Shown: in pieces, positions 1 through 8,800 of the stretch
Layout of the letters: every line of letters starts with the position of its first letter
How positions within the stretch are numbered: position 1 is the first letter of the stretch
NCBI GenBank assembly: GCA_964621555.1
Contig: CAZUOO010000005.1
Coordinates: forward strand, 1 to 40,064
Source of the DNA: UBA2022 sp964621555
GTDB lineage: Bacteria > Patescibacteriota > Dojkabacteria > SC72
Length of the DNA: 40,064 nucleotides
Reading direction: 5' to 3'
Made by a program: the position numbers and the translations under genes
Notes under the pieces: model-generated
Seen by the model: the letters and a program-made list of their open reading frames with translations, nothing else
The model's database searches: none
What the model was told of the DNA's origin: nothing

Positions 1-600
1 CTCTTTAATATGCTTGCAGGAAGAACATTAATGAGTGGAATTAAGGAGAAGGAGAAGATTGTAGTATCAGGCAAACTCCTAACTACATCAGACGGAAAGA
101 AAATGGGGAAATCAGAAGGAAATATGATAACTCTAATGGACACACCAGAGAATATATACGGTAAGGTCATGGCTTTTCCTGATGAACATATTGTACCAGG
201 CTTCGAACTACTCACCTCTATGGAATTGAAGGATGTAGAAGAAATTAAGAAGGCAATAGAAAGTGGTGACAATCCAATGATATTCAAAAAACAATTGGCA
301 TACCAACTCACCAAGGAGTTAAAAGGAGAGGAAGGTGCGCAAATTGGGCAGCAATTCTTCGAAGACGTATTCCAGAATAAAACAAACGACACAGAGTTAG
401 CAAAAGAAGTCTCAGCAATCGGTAACAACATACTTGATATATTAGTACAATCTGGAATTGCACCAAGCAAAGGACAAGCCAGAAGACTATTGGAACAGAA
501 TGCTGTAAAGTTTGAAGGAGAAACAATAACTTCAGATATGGAAAGCATAACCAAATCAGGGGTTCTAAAGGTTGGAAAGAAAATAGTTCGTATAGTATAA
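1..600 (+). CDS. tyrS: Tyrosyl-tRNA synthetase, C-terminal part (5' end outside the window)
   Basis: The reading frame is open from the first base (LFNMLAGRTLMSG), so the gene starts upstream of the window. It charges tRNA-Tyr in the cytoplasm. The visible part holds the LFNMLAGR segment that follows the tyrosine-binding region in TyrS, then the class I signature loop as KMGKSEGN (normally KMSKS) at about residues 34-41 of the visible part. An anticodon-binding helical region follows, and the last 55 or so residues form an S4-type RNA-binding domain (GIAPSKGQARRLLEQNAVKF). The protein ends normally with TAA and is followed by an intrinsic terminator. The family assignment is secure; the Ser to Gly change in the KMSKS loop occurs in some TyrS proteins and is not by itself evidence of inactivity. 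Confidence 0.93.
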   Translation, partial: LFNMLAGRTLMSGIKEKEKIVVSGKLLTTSDGKKMGKSEGNMITLMDTPENIYGKVMAFPDEHIVPGFELLTSMELKDVEEIKKAIESGDNPMIFKKQLAYQLTKELKGEEGAQIGQQFFEDVFQNKTNDTELAKEVSAIGNNILDILVQSGIAPSKGQARRLLEQNAVKFEGETITSDMESITKSGVLKVGKKIVRIV

Positions 601-667
601 TCAAAACCGTATGAAACAAAACATAAGACCATGCACAATTATAATTTTCAAGCTCCACACAATTATG

Positions 668-707
668 TAGGGGGTGTGTTACTATATTAAGCTCACACAA
701 CCCCCTA
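668..707 (+). promoter_or_regulatory. Antiterminator-like stem competing with the tyrS/rel terminator
   Basis: Bases 668-679 (TAGGGGGTGTGT) can pair with 695-707 (ACACAACCCCCTA) with one bulged A, leaving a loop of about 15 nt. The 3' arm of this stem is the same C-run that forms the 5' arm of the terminator at 699-724, so the two hairpins exclude each other. A short upstream direct repeat (CACAATTAT at 634-642 and 658-666) and two copies of an AAGCTC(C)ACACAA motif (650-662 and 689-700) add to the structured look. Pairing is seen in the sequence; regulation is inferred. Confidence 0.5.
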
Positions 708-724
708 AATATAGGGGGTTTTTT
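699..724 (+). terminator. Intrinsic terminator between tyrS and rel
   Basis: A perfect 8-bp stem, AACCCCCT (699-706) with AGGGGGTT (713-720), encloses a 6-nt loop and runs into a U-tract ending at 724. It lies about 100 bases after tyrS and only 4 bases before the ATG of the next gene, so it also forms that gene's leader. The 3' arm carries AGGGGG at 713-718, about 10 bases before the start, and could double as a wobble-paired ribosome binding site hidden in the hairpin. Confidence 0.8.
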
Positions 725-728
725 AACT

Positions 729-2231
729 ATGAAAAGACTAACAGATAAAGGGAAAATAGAAGTAGAAATATTAAGGTATGTACCTGATCAGTACGAAGAC
801 TTAGTAACATTAGCTTTCCGATATGGCGAGATCATTCATAATGGTCACAATAGACTATCTGGAGAGCCATTTATAATTCACAACCTAAATACAGCATATA
901 ATTGCGCAAAGTTAAAACTAGATACAGACTCAATAATTGCCTCGATACTCCATCAATGTATCGACGATGAGCTATTAAACAATGATGAACTCAATAAAGT
1001 ACGGGAAGATATCCAGGAAAAGTTTGGCGGAAATGTTCTAGAACTAATTGAGCAGGTAGAGAGCATAAATAAGGCAACAAAGGTTAACAAAGAAATTAAC
1101 ATCCCTGTTTTAACACGATTCCTTCTCGGTAGTTCAAACGATATTAGACCTTTGATTATAAAAATCTGTGATGTATTAGATGATATTAGAACGATAGAGT
1201 ACCTACCAAGTAATAAATTAAAATCGTTCTGCCATAAAGCACTGGATATATACTCACCAATTGCGGAATATCTTAACCTATCTGAAGTAAAGAAACAGAT
1301 AGACGAACTTGCATTCAAACACCTAAACCCAGAAATGGACCAGACAATTGAAAATATTCTCTTGGAAAATGGGGTAAACGACAAGTTAAAGGATAACTAT
1401 ATCGAATACCTTCAAATATTAGTCGACATACTCGGATATAAACCCAAGATAATAGGGAGAGTTAAAAGTAAGTACAGTATATTTAACAAGCTATCTAAAT
1501 ACCTAAAGGAAGGAAAAGGCAGTAAACTAGAGACTATTAAAGATGTAATAGCATTCTCCATAATCACTCAAAGTGAAAGCGACTGCTTCGAAATTGTACA
1601 AGCAATTAAAAATTTAACACATGAAGTCCCCGAACTATTTGACGACTACATCTCGAACCCGAAGGCAAACGGATATAAAGCCCTGCAACTAACAACTGTG
1701 ATCCCTGAAATATCTACGCTACCAATTGAAGTACAAGTACTAACCTATGAGATGTACCAATACAACACATATGGGCCAGCTTCACACATAGCGTATAAAG
1801 CAAGTAAATCTAGGTTTGCAAACAAGAGTGACTCCATGGACTGGGTTGAAAGTATACACAATTCGATATCAAATCACATAAACTTAAGGGAGAACAGAAG
1901 ATCAATCACAATAGATGGAAGTATATTTAACAACAGAGTATTTGTTTTCACCCCAAAAGGACTATTAATCGAACTTGAGAAAGGCTCTAGCATAATAGAC
2001 TTTGCATATAGAGTACACACAAACTTAGGACACAGTATGATAGCTGCTAAGGTAAACGGAAAACCTGCCCCACTAACACACCAACCTCAAACAGGAGATA
2101 CAATTGAAATAGTATCGGATAAAAAGAAGGACACCCCAAATAACGAGTGGTTAAAACATATCAAATCAGTATCAACGCGACAGAAAATTACAAAAAGATT
2201 AAAAGAACGTACATATATTGATAGAAAGTAA
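729..2231 (+). CDS. RelA/SpoT-family (p)ppGpp synthetase, short form, altered HD centre
   Basis: Makes, and in most relatives also degrades, the alarmone (p)ppGpp. Domain order: HD hydrolase-like region (about 1-190), RelA/SpoT synthetase (about 235-360) and TGS (about 403-463, VFVFTPKG...LQTGDTIEI-type pattern). The protein stops at 500 aa, so the helical, zinc-finger/RIS and ACT domains of full-length Rel (about 730 aa) are missing. In the HD region the metal-binding His-Asp pair reads His75-Gln76, while His51 and Asp148 are kept, so hydrolase activity is doubtful. The synthetase keeps GRVKSKYS (244-250), Asp272, Tyr316 of the G-loop and Glu334. However, the usual Arg after the catalytic Asp is Ser277, the Arg of QIRT is Leu339, and LHTTV reads LQLTTV. 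The start is the ATG right after the terminator. Family certain; actual activities uncertain. Confidence 0.85.
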   Translation: MKRLTDKGKIEVEILRYVPDQYEDLVTLAFRYGEIIHNGHNRLSGEPFIIHNLNTAYNCAKLKLDTDSIIASILHQCIDDELLNNDELNKVREDIQEKFGGNVLELIEQVESINKATKVNKEINIPVLTRFLLGSSNDIRPLIIKICDVLDDIRTIEYLPSNKLKSFCHKALDIYSPIAEYLNLSEVKKQIDELAFKHLNPEMDQTIENILLENGVNDKLKDNYIEYLQILVDILGYKPKIIGRVKSKYSIFNKLSKYLKEGKGSKLETIKDVIAFSIITQSESDCFEIVQAIKNLTHEVPELFDDYISNPKANGYKALQLTTVIPEISTLPIEVQVLTYEMYQYNTYGPASHIAYKASKSRFANKSDSMDWVESIHNSISNHINLRENRRSITIDGSIFNNRVFVFTPKGLLIELEKGSSIIDFAYRVHTNLGHSMIAAKVNGKPAPLTHQPQTGDTIEIVSDKKKDTPNNEWLKHIKSVSTRQKITKRLKERTYIDRK

Positions 2232-2246
2232 GGACTAGAGTACAAT
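2218..2246 (+). promoter_or_regulatory. Sigma70-type promoter for the small ORF-recG operon
   Basis: TTGATA (2218-2223), a 17-bp spacer and TACAAT (2241-2246). The -10 box ends 7 bases before the ATG at 2254, placing the expected transcription start on or next to the start codon, which gives a leaderless mRNA. The -35 box lies inside the end of the rel gene. Confidence 0.6.
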
Positions 2247-2253
2247 CACATAT

Positions 2254-2364
2254 ATGAAAGAAAACGTTGGAAAAAGAATTCACAAAGCAATTAGCATATT
2301 TATAGCGATAATCCTCATAGGAAGTATCGTATTCCCACTAGTAATAACTATATTAGGAATATAG
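2254..2364 (+). CDS. 36-aa single-pass membrane protein, unknown function
   Basis: A 36-residue ORF with a basic N-terminus (MKENVGKRIHK) followed by one long hydrophobic stretch (about residues 13-36) that forms a membrane helix reaching the C-terminus. It is flanked by rel (22 bases upstream) and recG, whose ATG starts 1 base after its stop. I believe it is real because a well-spaced promoter ends exactly 7 bases before its ATG, the same arrangement as at several larger genes here, and because the composition is that of a typical membrane segment. No family is recognised. It would probably be cotranscribed with recG. The alternative is that it is only a translated leader for recG. Confidence 0.55.
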   Translation: MKENVGKRIHKAISIFIAIILIGSIVFPLVITILGI

Positions 2365-2365
2365 T

Positions 2366-4246
2366 ATGCCATTAAAACTCAACGATAAAGTAGAGCAAAT
2401 ACCTCTCATAGGAGGTGTTAAAGCTATGCTTCTCCATAAATTAGGAATAGAAACGATCAAAGATCTGATATTTCACATACCATTTAGATATAAAGACACC
2501 TCTGAAATCCTCACAATTCAAGGAATAGTAGAGCAGGGGGAGGGAACTATACAAGCCACTCTCATCTCAATCCAAAATATATATACCAGAAGTAGGAAAG
2601 TACTCACCAAAGCAATACTCCAAGACAGTACAGGAAGAATTGATGCGGTTTGGTTTAACCAACAGTACCTCTCAAAATCAATGGAGATAGGGCAACAGTA
2701 CCTTTTTGAAGGCAAGCTCAACCCCAAACAGAGTAAACCCCAACTTGTAAGTCCCACCTACGAAAAATACTACGAGGGTGTTGCCAATCAGAAACACGTC
2801 GGAAGAATTACCCCCTTCTATCCTGAAACCGCCAACCTCACCTCTAAATGGCTACGAGCGAGACTCGACCACCTCTTTAAAAACCTAGACGAAAAGCTCC
2901 CAGAAACACTTCCCCCAGAAATAGCATCTCAGAACAGCTTAATAACACTAGACAGTGCCATAAATCAGATACACAATCCAAAGAAGGTTGAGGAGATTAC
3001 AGAGGCTAGAACCAGGTTGGAATTTGATGAGATGCTAAGCCTAGCAATTAGAATAGAACAACAAGCCCAACTACAGAAAAATAAAGACGCGAATAAAATA
3101 GATATTAATTTCGAAACNNNNNNNNNNNNNNNNNNNNNNNNNNNNNNNNNNNNNNNNNNNNNNNNNNNNNNNNNNNNNNNNNNNNNNNNNNNNNNNNNNN
3201 NNNNNNNNNNNNNNNNNATCTCAGAACTCCTTGCCCCATTTGACGTACAGATACAGCTCAGAACGAGCTCAGAGAAAATAGAAAAAACGAATACCCCACA
3301 AATAATAATTGGAACTCACGCCTTGCTATACGAGGCCGAACTCCCAGACCAAATTGGAATCGTAGTCGTAGATGAACAACATAGGTTTGGTGTGAACCAG
3401 AGGAAGGAACTCCTAGAAAGCGATACCAATGAACTAATTCCCCACTACCTAAGTATGACTGCAACCCCAATACCCCGAACCCTCACAAATATACTTTTTG
3501 GGGACATGTCGGTCTCTTTCATACGACAGCTACCAATGAATCGACTACCCGTGAAAACACACTATGTTCCAAATAATAAAGCAGAATCCTGCTATCAATG
3601 GATAAAGGATAGAATAATAGAATCCAAAGGAGTAGAACAAGCCTTCATAATCTTCCCACTGGTAGAGCAATCAGACATACTAGAAGCAAAATCCGCAAAA
3701 AAAGAGTTTGAGACACTCTCACAAACACACTTTAAAGATATGCCAATCGCCCTGCTACACGGTCAGATGAAAGAAGCTGAGAAAGACACAATACTGAAAG
3801 ACTTCAAGGATGGAAAATACTCGATACTGGTAGCCACACCTGTCGTGGAAGTAGGGATAGATATACCCAACGCCACAATGATGATTATAGAAAACGCTGA
3901 AAGATTTGGACTAGCCCAACTACATCAATTCCGAGGAAGGGTGGGTAGAAATAACATGCAATCATTCTGCTATTTAATTGCGGGTGAAAAAATAGAGGAA
4001 GAATCAAACGCAATTGAAAGACTTAAATACTTCAGTGAACACAACTCAGGATTTGATGTAGCAGAGTTTGACCTCCAATCCAGAGGTCCGGGAGAAGTAT
4101 TTGGACTCAGACAATCAGGAATACCACAATTCAAGGTTGCCTCAATAACGAATATTAAGCTACTACTCAAATGTAGAGAAGCTGCTAAATACATCCTCGA
4201 AAAAGGATATAATACAGAATATATAATTAATGGACTCTTTAAATGA
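2366..4246 (+). CDS. recG: ATP-dependent DNA helicase RecG (interrupted by an assembly gap)
   Basis: Branch-migrating helicase that remodels stalled forks and Holliday junctions. The N-terminal wedge/OB region begins IPLIGGVKAMLLHKLGIETIKD (split here for length: IPLIGGVKAM, LLHKLGIETI) and continues with DLIFHIPFRYKD; ARTRLEFDEML precedes the motor. After the 100-N run come THALLYE, the DEQHRFG box (motif II), MTATPIPRTL (motif III), the second RecA-like domain with LLHGQM and VATPVVEVGIDIPNA, and QFRGRVGR (motif VI). The Walker A region and the first motor strands are lost in the gap. By comparison with the family, roughly 60-70 codons are missing there rather than the 33 implied by the Ns; the frame agrees on both sides only by chance. 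The stop overlaps the next ATG (ATGA), indicating translational coupling. Confidence 0.93.
   Translation: MPLKLNDKVEQIPLIGGVKAMLLHKLGIETIKDLIFHIPFRYKDTSEILTIQGIVEQGEGTIQATLISIQNIYTRSRKVLTKAILQDSTGRIDAVWFNQQYLSKSMEIGQQYLFEGKLNPKQSKPQLVSPTYEKYYEGVANQKHVGRITPFYPETANLTSKWLRARLDHLFKNLDEKLPETLPPEIASQNSLITLDSAINQIHNPKKVEEITEARTRLEFDEMLSLAIRIEQQAQLQKNKDANKIDINFEXXXXXXXXXXXXXXXXXXXXXXXXXXXXXXXXXXISELLAPFDVQIQLRTSSEKIEKTNTPQIIIGTHALLYEAELPDQIGIVVVDEQHRFGVNQRKELLESDTNELIPHYLSMTATPIPRTLTNILFGDMSVSFIRQLPMNRLPVKTHYVPNNKAESCYQWIKDRIIESKGVEQAFIIFPLVEQSDILEAKSAKKEFETLSQTHFKDMPIALLHGQMKEAEKDTILKDFKDGKYSILVATPVVEVGIDIPNATMMIIENAERFGLAQLHQFRGRVGRNNMQSFCYLIAGEKIEEESNAIERLKYFSEHNSGFDVAEFDLQSRGPGEVFGLRQSGIPQFKVASITNIKLLLKCREAAKYILEKGYNTEYIINGLFK
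3118..3217. other. Assembly gap of 100 N inside recG
   Basis: Exactly 100 N, the conventional filler for a scaffold gap of unknown size. It removes the RecG Walker A region. Confidence 0.97.
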
Positions 4247-4695
4247 AAATACATGTAATATTAGATAACATACGCTCTGCATATAATGTGGGAAGCATAT
4301 TTAGAACATGCGACGGTGCGGGAAGTTGCGAAATTATAATTTGTGGAATCTCCCCAACCCCTCAACATAATAAAGTAGCAAAAACATCTCTAGGATCGAC
4401 AGAAAGTGTACCGTGGAAATACTACAAAACTACCGAAGAAGCGGTCAAAACCCTTATGGACGACAATATCCCCATATACTCAATTGAACTAACAGAAAAA
4501 GCAAAACCATATACGGAGGTAGAATACCCAAGGGAAATTGCGATAGTACTTGGACATGAAACAGAGGGGGTAAACAGACACATACTAGACATAAGCGACG
4601 AACACATAATAGTACCAATGAACGGCAAAAAAGAATCCTTGAATGTTGCAACTGTTGCAGGTATTGTTATATATGAAATAATTAAACAGAGATAA
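4243..4695 (+). CDS. SpoU/TrmH-family RNA ribose methyltransferase
   Basis: SAM-dependent 2'-O-ribose methyltransferase of the SPOUT class, acting on tRNA or rRNA. At 150 aa it is the catalytic knot domain alone, with no N-terminal substrate-binding domain. All three SpoU motifs are visible: NIRSAYNVGSIFRTCDG (about 9-25; Asn and Arg conserved), LGHETEGV (about 104-111), and the knot IVPMNGKKESLNVATVAG (about 124-141) with the Ser-Leu-Asn-Val core. The ATG overlaps the recG stop by 4 bases, so translation is probably coupled. The exact RNA target cannot be told from sequence: TrmH, TrmL and RlmB relatives look alike at this length. Confidence 0.87.
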   Translation: MKIHVILDNIRSAYNVGSIFRTCDGAGSCEIIICGISPTPQHNKVAKTSLGSTESVPWKYYKTTEEAVKTLMDDNIPIYSIELTEKAKPYTEVEYPREIAIVLGHETEGVNRHILDISDEHIIVPMNGKKESLNVATVAGIVIYEIIKQR

Positions 4696-4700
4696 CCACC

Positions 4701-5756
4701 ATGATTAAAATAGCAGAGATTACAAATAAAGAGGTTTGGGATGAGGTCGCAAGTAAATCATCCCCGTCAACAATACTACAATCATGGGAGTGGGGTGAAT
4801 TTCAAATTGCATATGGAAGAAAGATCTGGAGGCTAGGAGTATACGATTCAGACAAACTGGTTGGTGTTGCACTTGCTCAGTTAATCCCAACCAGACTAAG
4901 AACACATATCTATGTATCAAATGGACCTGTAATTGAACGAGATAAAATCACCGACTACCTCCCAACCCTTCTAGGATACCTCAAAGCATTAGGTATACAG
5001 GAGAAGGTACATTTTGTAAGAATTGATCCAATGTATGAGGACACACAAGATACATTGGAAGAGCTAAGTAAAATGGGACTTAAAGTTTCAAAAACATACA
5101 CACAATCTGAAAATAAATGGTTGCTAGACGTAACTGAAACAGAGGAGAAACTCCTTTCCCAGATGCGGAAAAGTACCAGATATGAAATACGCAAAGCAGA
5201 AAAGGAAGGGGTAAAAATACATAGTTCAGATAGAAAGGAAGACTATGAGAAATTTGAAGAACTCTTTTTAATAACCGCCAAAAGACAGAACTTCATACCA
5301 CACCCACTCACATACTATAGAAAACAGTTTGAAGTTCTTGCGAATGCAGGACTTTTCAAAGCATATTGGGCAGAGTACAACGGACAGGTACTAGCCACCG
5401 CCCTCATCTCTTTCTATGGTGATACAGCGTCATATATCCACGCTTCAAGCCTAAGCAACAAAGAGGTGAACAAATACATGGCACCACCTGCTCTTGTATG
5501 GCAAGCAATCAAAGACACTAAAGCACAAGGTATGAAGTATTTCGACTTCTGGGGTATATCACTATCTGAAGACCCAAAACACCCATGGGCAGGATTCACA
5601 AGATTTAAAAAAGGATTCGGAGGTTTCCTATACAAAGTAATAAGGTCGCATGACATACCGATATCCCCAAGATACCCAGTTATAGCGCTAATGGATGCCA
5701 CAAGGGAAACGTGGGGAATATGGTACTACAAAATCCTCAAAATACTGGGTAAATAG
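4701..5756 (+). CDS. FemAB/FemX-type peptidoglycan aminoacyltransferase
   Basis: The fold is a pair of GNAT-like domains that transfer an amino acid from aminoacyl-tRNA to the stem peptide of a lipid-linked peptidoglycan precursor at the inner membrane face. Characteristic segments are LQSWEWGEFQ near residue 27, the P.R...YV..GPV strand (IYVSNGPVIE), WLLDVTETEEKLLSQMRKSTRYEIRKA in the middle (MRKSTRYEIRKAEKEGV is the hallmark), and the C-terminal YFDFWGIS and FTRFKKGFGG motifs. Length (351 aa) is normal. It begins 5 bases after the methyltransferase stop with no Shine-Dalgarno sequence, so it belongs to the recG operon. The amino acid added and the acceptor position are unknown. Confidence 0.87.
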   Translation: MIKIAEITNKEVWDEVASKSSPSTILQSWEWGEFQIAYGRKIWRLGVYDSDKLVGVALAQLIPTRLRTHIYVSNGPVIERDKITDYLPTLLGYLKALGIQEKVHFVRIDPMYEDTQDTLEELSKMGLKVSKTYTQSENKWLLDVTETEEKLLSQMRKSTRYEIRKAEKEGVKIHSSDRKEDYEKFEELFLITAKRQNFIPHPLTYYRKQFEVLANAGLFKAYWAEYNGQVLATALISFYGDTASYIHASSLSNKEVNKYMAPPALVWQAIKDTKAQGMKYFDFWGISLSEDPKHPWAGFTRFKKGFGGFLYKVIRSHDIPISPRYPVIALMDATRETWGIWYYKILKILGK

Positions 5757-5769
5757 CATTAAAGAAACT

Positions 5770-5798
5770 TTGACATCAAGGCAATGCATCGATAATAT
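5770..5798 (+). promoter_or_regulatory. Near-consensus leaderless promoter for giant LamG protein 1
   Basis: TTGACA (5770-5775), 17-bp spacer, TAATAT (5793-5798). Six bases separate the -10 box from the ATG at 5805, so transcription should begin at the start codon. The -35 is a perfect consensus, which suggests strong expression. Confidence 0.75.
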
Positions 5799-5804
5799 GT
5801 ATGT

Positions 5805-8800
5805 ATGAAATTGCCTAAAAACTCCCCTAGAGTTCAATTCAATAAATCGCTTCAGAATATACTATTCGTAGTATTAGCAATATTCCCAATAATTGTATAT
5901 GCAATATATACATCTATTAACAGTCCAATACCCAAATTCAATCAAGCACCGGAAAAATCCAACTACCTACACGAAGCAGGAAATGCACTATACAAAGTTA
6001 AGCTAGGATCAAAAATCGATAATAGCCCAACCATTCAATATACAGAAATGAATGGGAACAACAGCATATACTTCACATACCTCTCTGAGAAAGAATCAAA
6101 CAAAATTCAAGCACAAACATCTGGCCGAAAACTACTTTTCAAAAACGTTGATAAACATATCGACCTTGAATACATAACCCTAGAGAATGGCCTTAAGGAG
6201 AATATCATTATAAAAAAACCTCAAAAAAAGCAGGTATTCTTTTTTGAAACTGACATTGGGGAAATAGTAACAAAGCGCCACTATAAAGACAGCGGAACGC
6301 CAGCCTTCTACGACAAAAACGGCAACTACCTCTTCAACATTCTCCCTGGCTACGCAGTTGATGCAGTAGGGAATAGAACTGAGGAGGTATCAATAGATGT
6401 AATTAAGAGTCAGGGTAAACACTATCTACGGGTAATGGTCGATGAAAAATGGCTAAACTCTTCAAATAGGAGATACCCAATTAGAGTTGACCCTACAATA
6501 ATTCAGGATACAAGCTCAGAGTTTTCAACAGGAGAGTTTAATAGATCTAAAGACACAGGTTCAGGTTCAAACCCAGTGATAGAGACGTACTATCAGGAGT
6601 TAGCCACAGATCCAATTACAGTTGGATTGTGGCATCTAAATGAAGCCAGTGGAAACGCAATTGACGCAAGTGGAAATGGAAACACAGGAACTCCCACTGG
6701 AACATCCGTTACAACCGGTATACTTGGAAACGCCAGAAGCTTTAATGGAACATCTGATTATATAGCGACGGGAAGCATGACAGGCATAACAACTGGAAAC
6801 CAGCCTCATACAATTGAAGCTTGGATAAAGCCTAACAATACTCCCTCTACTCGCCAGTGGCCACTAGTCCTTGGTGGATCTACAGGCGGCAATGTTATCT
6901 GGCTCTGGAATACAAATGCCACTATGGCTTTAGCAATCTGGGACAATCAGTCATGCTCTGTTACCCCTAAGATCGGGTCATGGAACCACATAGCCCATAC
7001 ATATGACGGAAGCATACTTAAATGCTATTTAAATGGCGAACTTACATCAAGTATCTATACAACGGCAGTCAACTTAACAGCCACGACATTAAAATTAGCT
7101 CAAGCACAATTGTCAGAAGCATATTTCAATGGAAGCATAGATGAAGTAAGGGTAAGCAATGCACCGAGAACTGAGGAAGAAATTAAGCTATCTGCATCAG
7201 GCAGACCATACTCAACATATACTTCCGATGTAATAGATTTCGGTGATGACATATCTGCATGGACCAACCTCTCATGGAATGAAAATGGTGTATTAACAGG
7301 AGATGGAGAAACTCTAGCGGATAGTACCGCACTTGTAGCACAATGGAACCTCAACGAGCCGAACGGTACAGTTGCTGTAAATAATGCTGGATCATGTGGT
7401 GCTAGTTGTAACGGAACATTAGAAGGATTCACAGGGACAGCATCACAAGATCAACCCGCATCTCCGGGAACTGGGGGTACGATTACAACATCTGGAGGAT
7501 ATAGGATACACACCTTCACAACCAGTGGAACTTTCACACTACCATCAGGAAAGAATGTCGAATACCTGGTTGTTGGAGGAGGTGGTGGTGGTGGTAATGG
7601 AGTGGCACTACGAGGTAGTGGTGGTGGTGGTGGTGCTGGTGGAATGATTACGGGCACAACTAGTCTGGCGGCAGGATCACATTCCATCGTAGTTGGGGCA
7701 GGGGGAACCCCTGCAGCAGCTGGTGCAAACTCCTCCATCAATTCAATAGAAGCTATAGGGGGAGGACGCGGTGGACAGTATTCTGCTAACCCAACATCAG
7801 GTGGGTCTGGAGGAGGAGCACAGGGAGATGCAGAAAAAGCAACTACAACCGCAGGAGGCGCCGGAACAGCAGGGCAAGGAAACAAAGGACAAGATACACC
7901 AGCATTACAAGCTTGGGGAAGTGGTGGTGGTGGTAAGGCGGGAGAAGGATCAGGAGCAACTGGTGGAGCTGGACTAGCATCGACCATAACAGGAGCCTCT
8001 GTCACATACTCTAGAGGTGGAAATGCAGGGGGAACGTTCGCAGGTGGATGGACATGTCCTGGCCCTGCCGCATCTGGTGCTGCAAATACCGGAAACGCTG
8101 GATATGGTGGAGATGCAAAGATGAACGGATCAAGTGGTTGTGAAGGAGGTAGTGGAGGTTCAGGAATTGTTGTAGTTAGATACCTAGATGAGAGTACTAC
8201 ATCTGGATGGACGGCTCAAAATAGAAGATGGGGAACAGGAGCTGTTTCATTAGACGGTGTAGATGATGTAATTACAATGGGGGATCAAACACCTTTGGAT
8301 TTCACAGGTTCATTTACACTCTCCGCATGGGTAAAGACGACCTCAACACCTGCATCAGGGACATACTATGCAATTGCAGGAAAGGGATATCTCGCTGGAG
8401 GTGTAAATGGATATGGAATGTACCTAAGTGGACCTTTAAACGGAGGGATAGCATGCCAAAGTAGAAATGACGCCACCACATCAACTGTAACCGGTAGGAA
8501 TATTAGCGACGGCAAGTGGCACTATGTGGTATGTGTAAGAGATCATGATGCCAACTCAATGAAATTGTACCTTGATGGGCAGCTACAAGGGGAGAATATA
8601 ACAGCTCTCCCACTTGGATATGCAAATGATAGACCATTTGGAATTGGAATGAGGTACACAACAGCGTGGGGATTCCCATTCCAAGGCACTATAGATTCCG
8701 TAGCTGCATTTTCAAGACCCCTCTCTGCAAATGAAATACTCTCAAACTATCAATCGGGACAGATTGACATCCAAACAAGAGTTGGAGGTTCTAACACTCC

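Noticed and set aside
600..728. T-box leader before the rel gene
   Set aside because: No AGGGUGGNACCGCG-like T-box or specifier loop; the region is too short and lies after tyrS, not before it.
7575..7640. GGT/GGA runs as possible simple repeats causing phase variation
   Set aside because: The runs are in trinucleotide register and keep the frame in both giants; no frameshift-prone homopolymer is evident. Slippage would only change Gly number.
7451..8005. Long proline-rich ORF on the minus strand
   Set aside because: It is the antisense of the glycine-rich cassette (GGN codons read as CCN); no promoter or family support.
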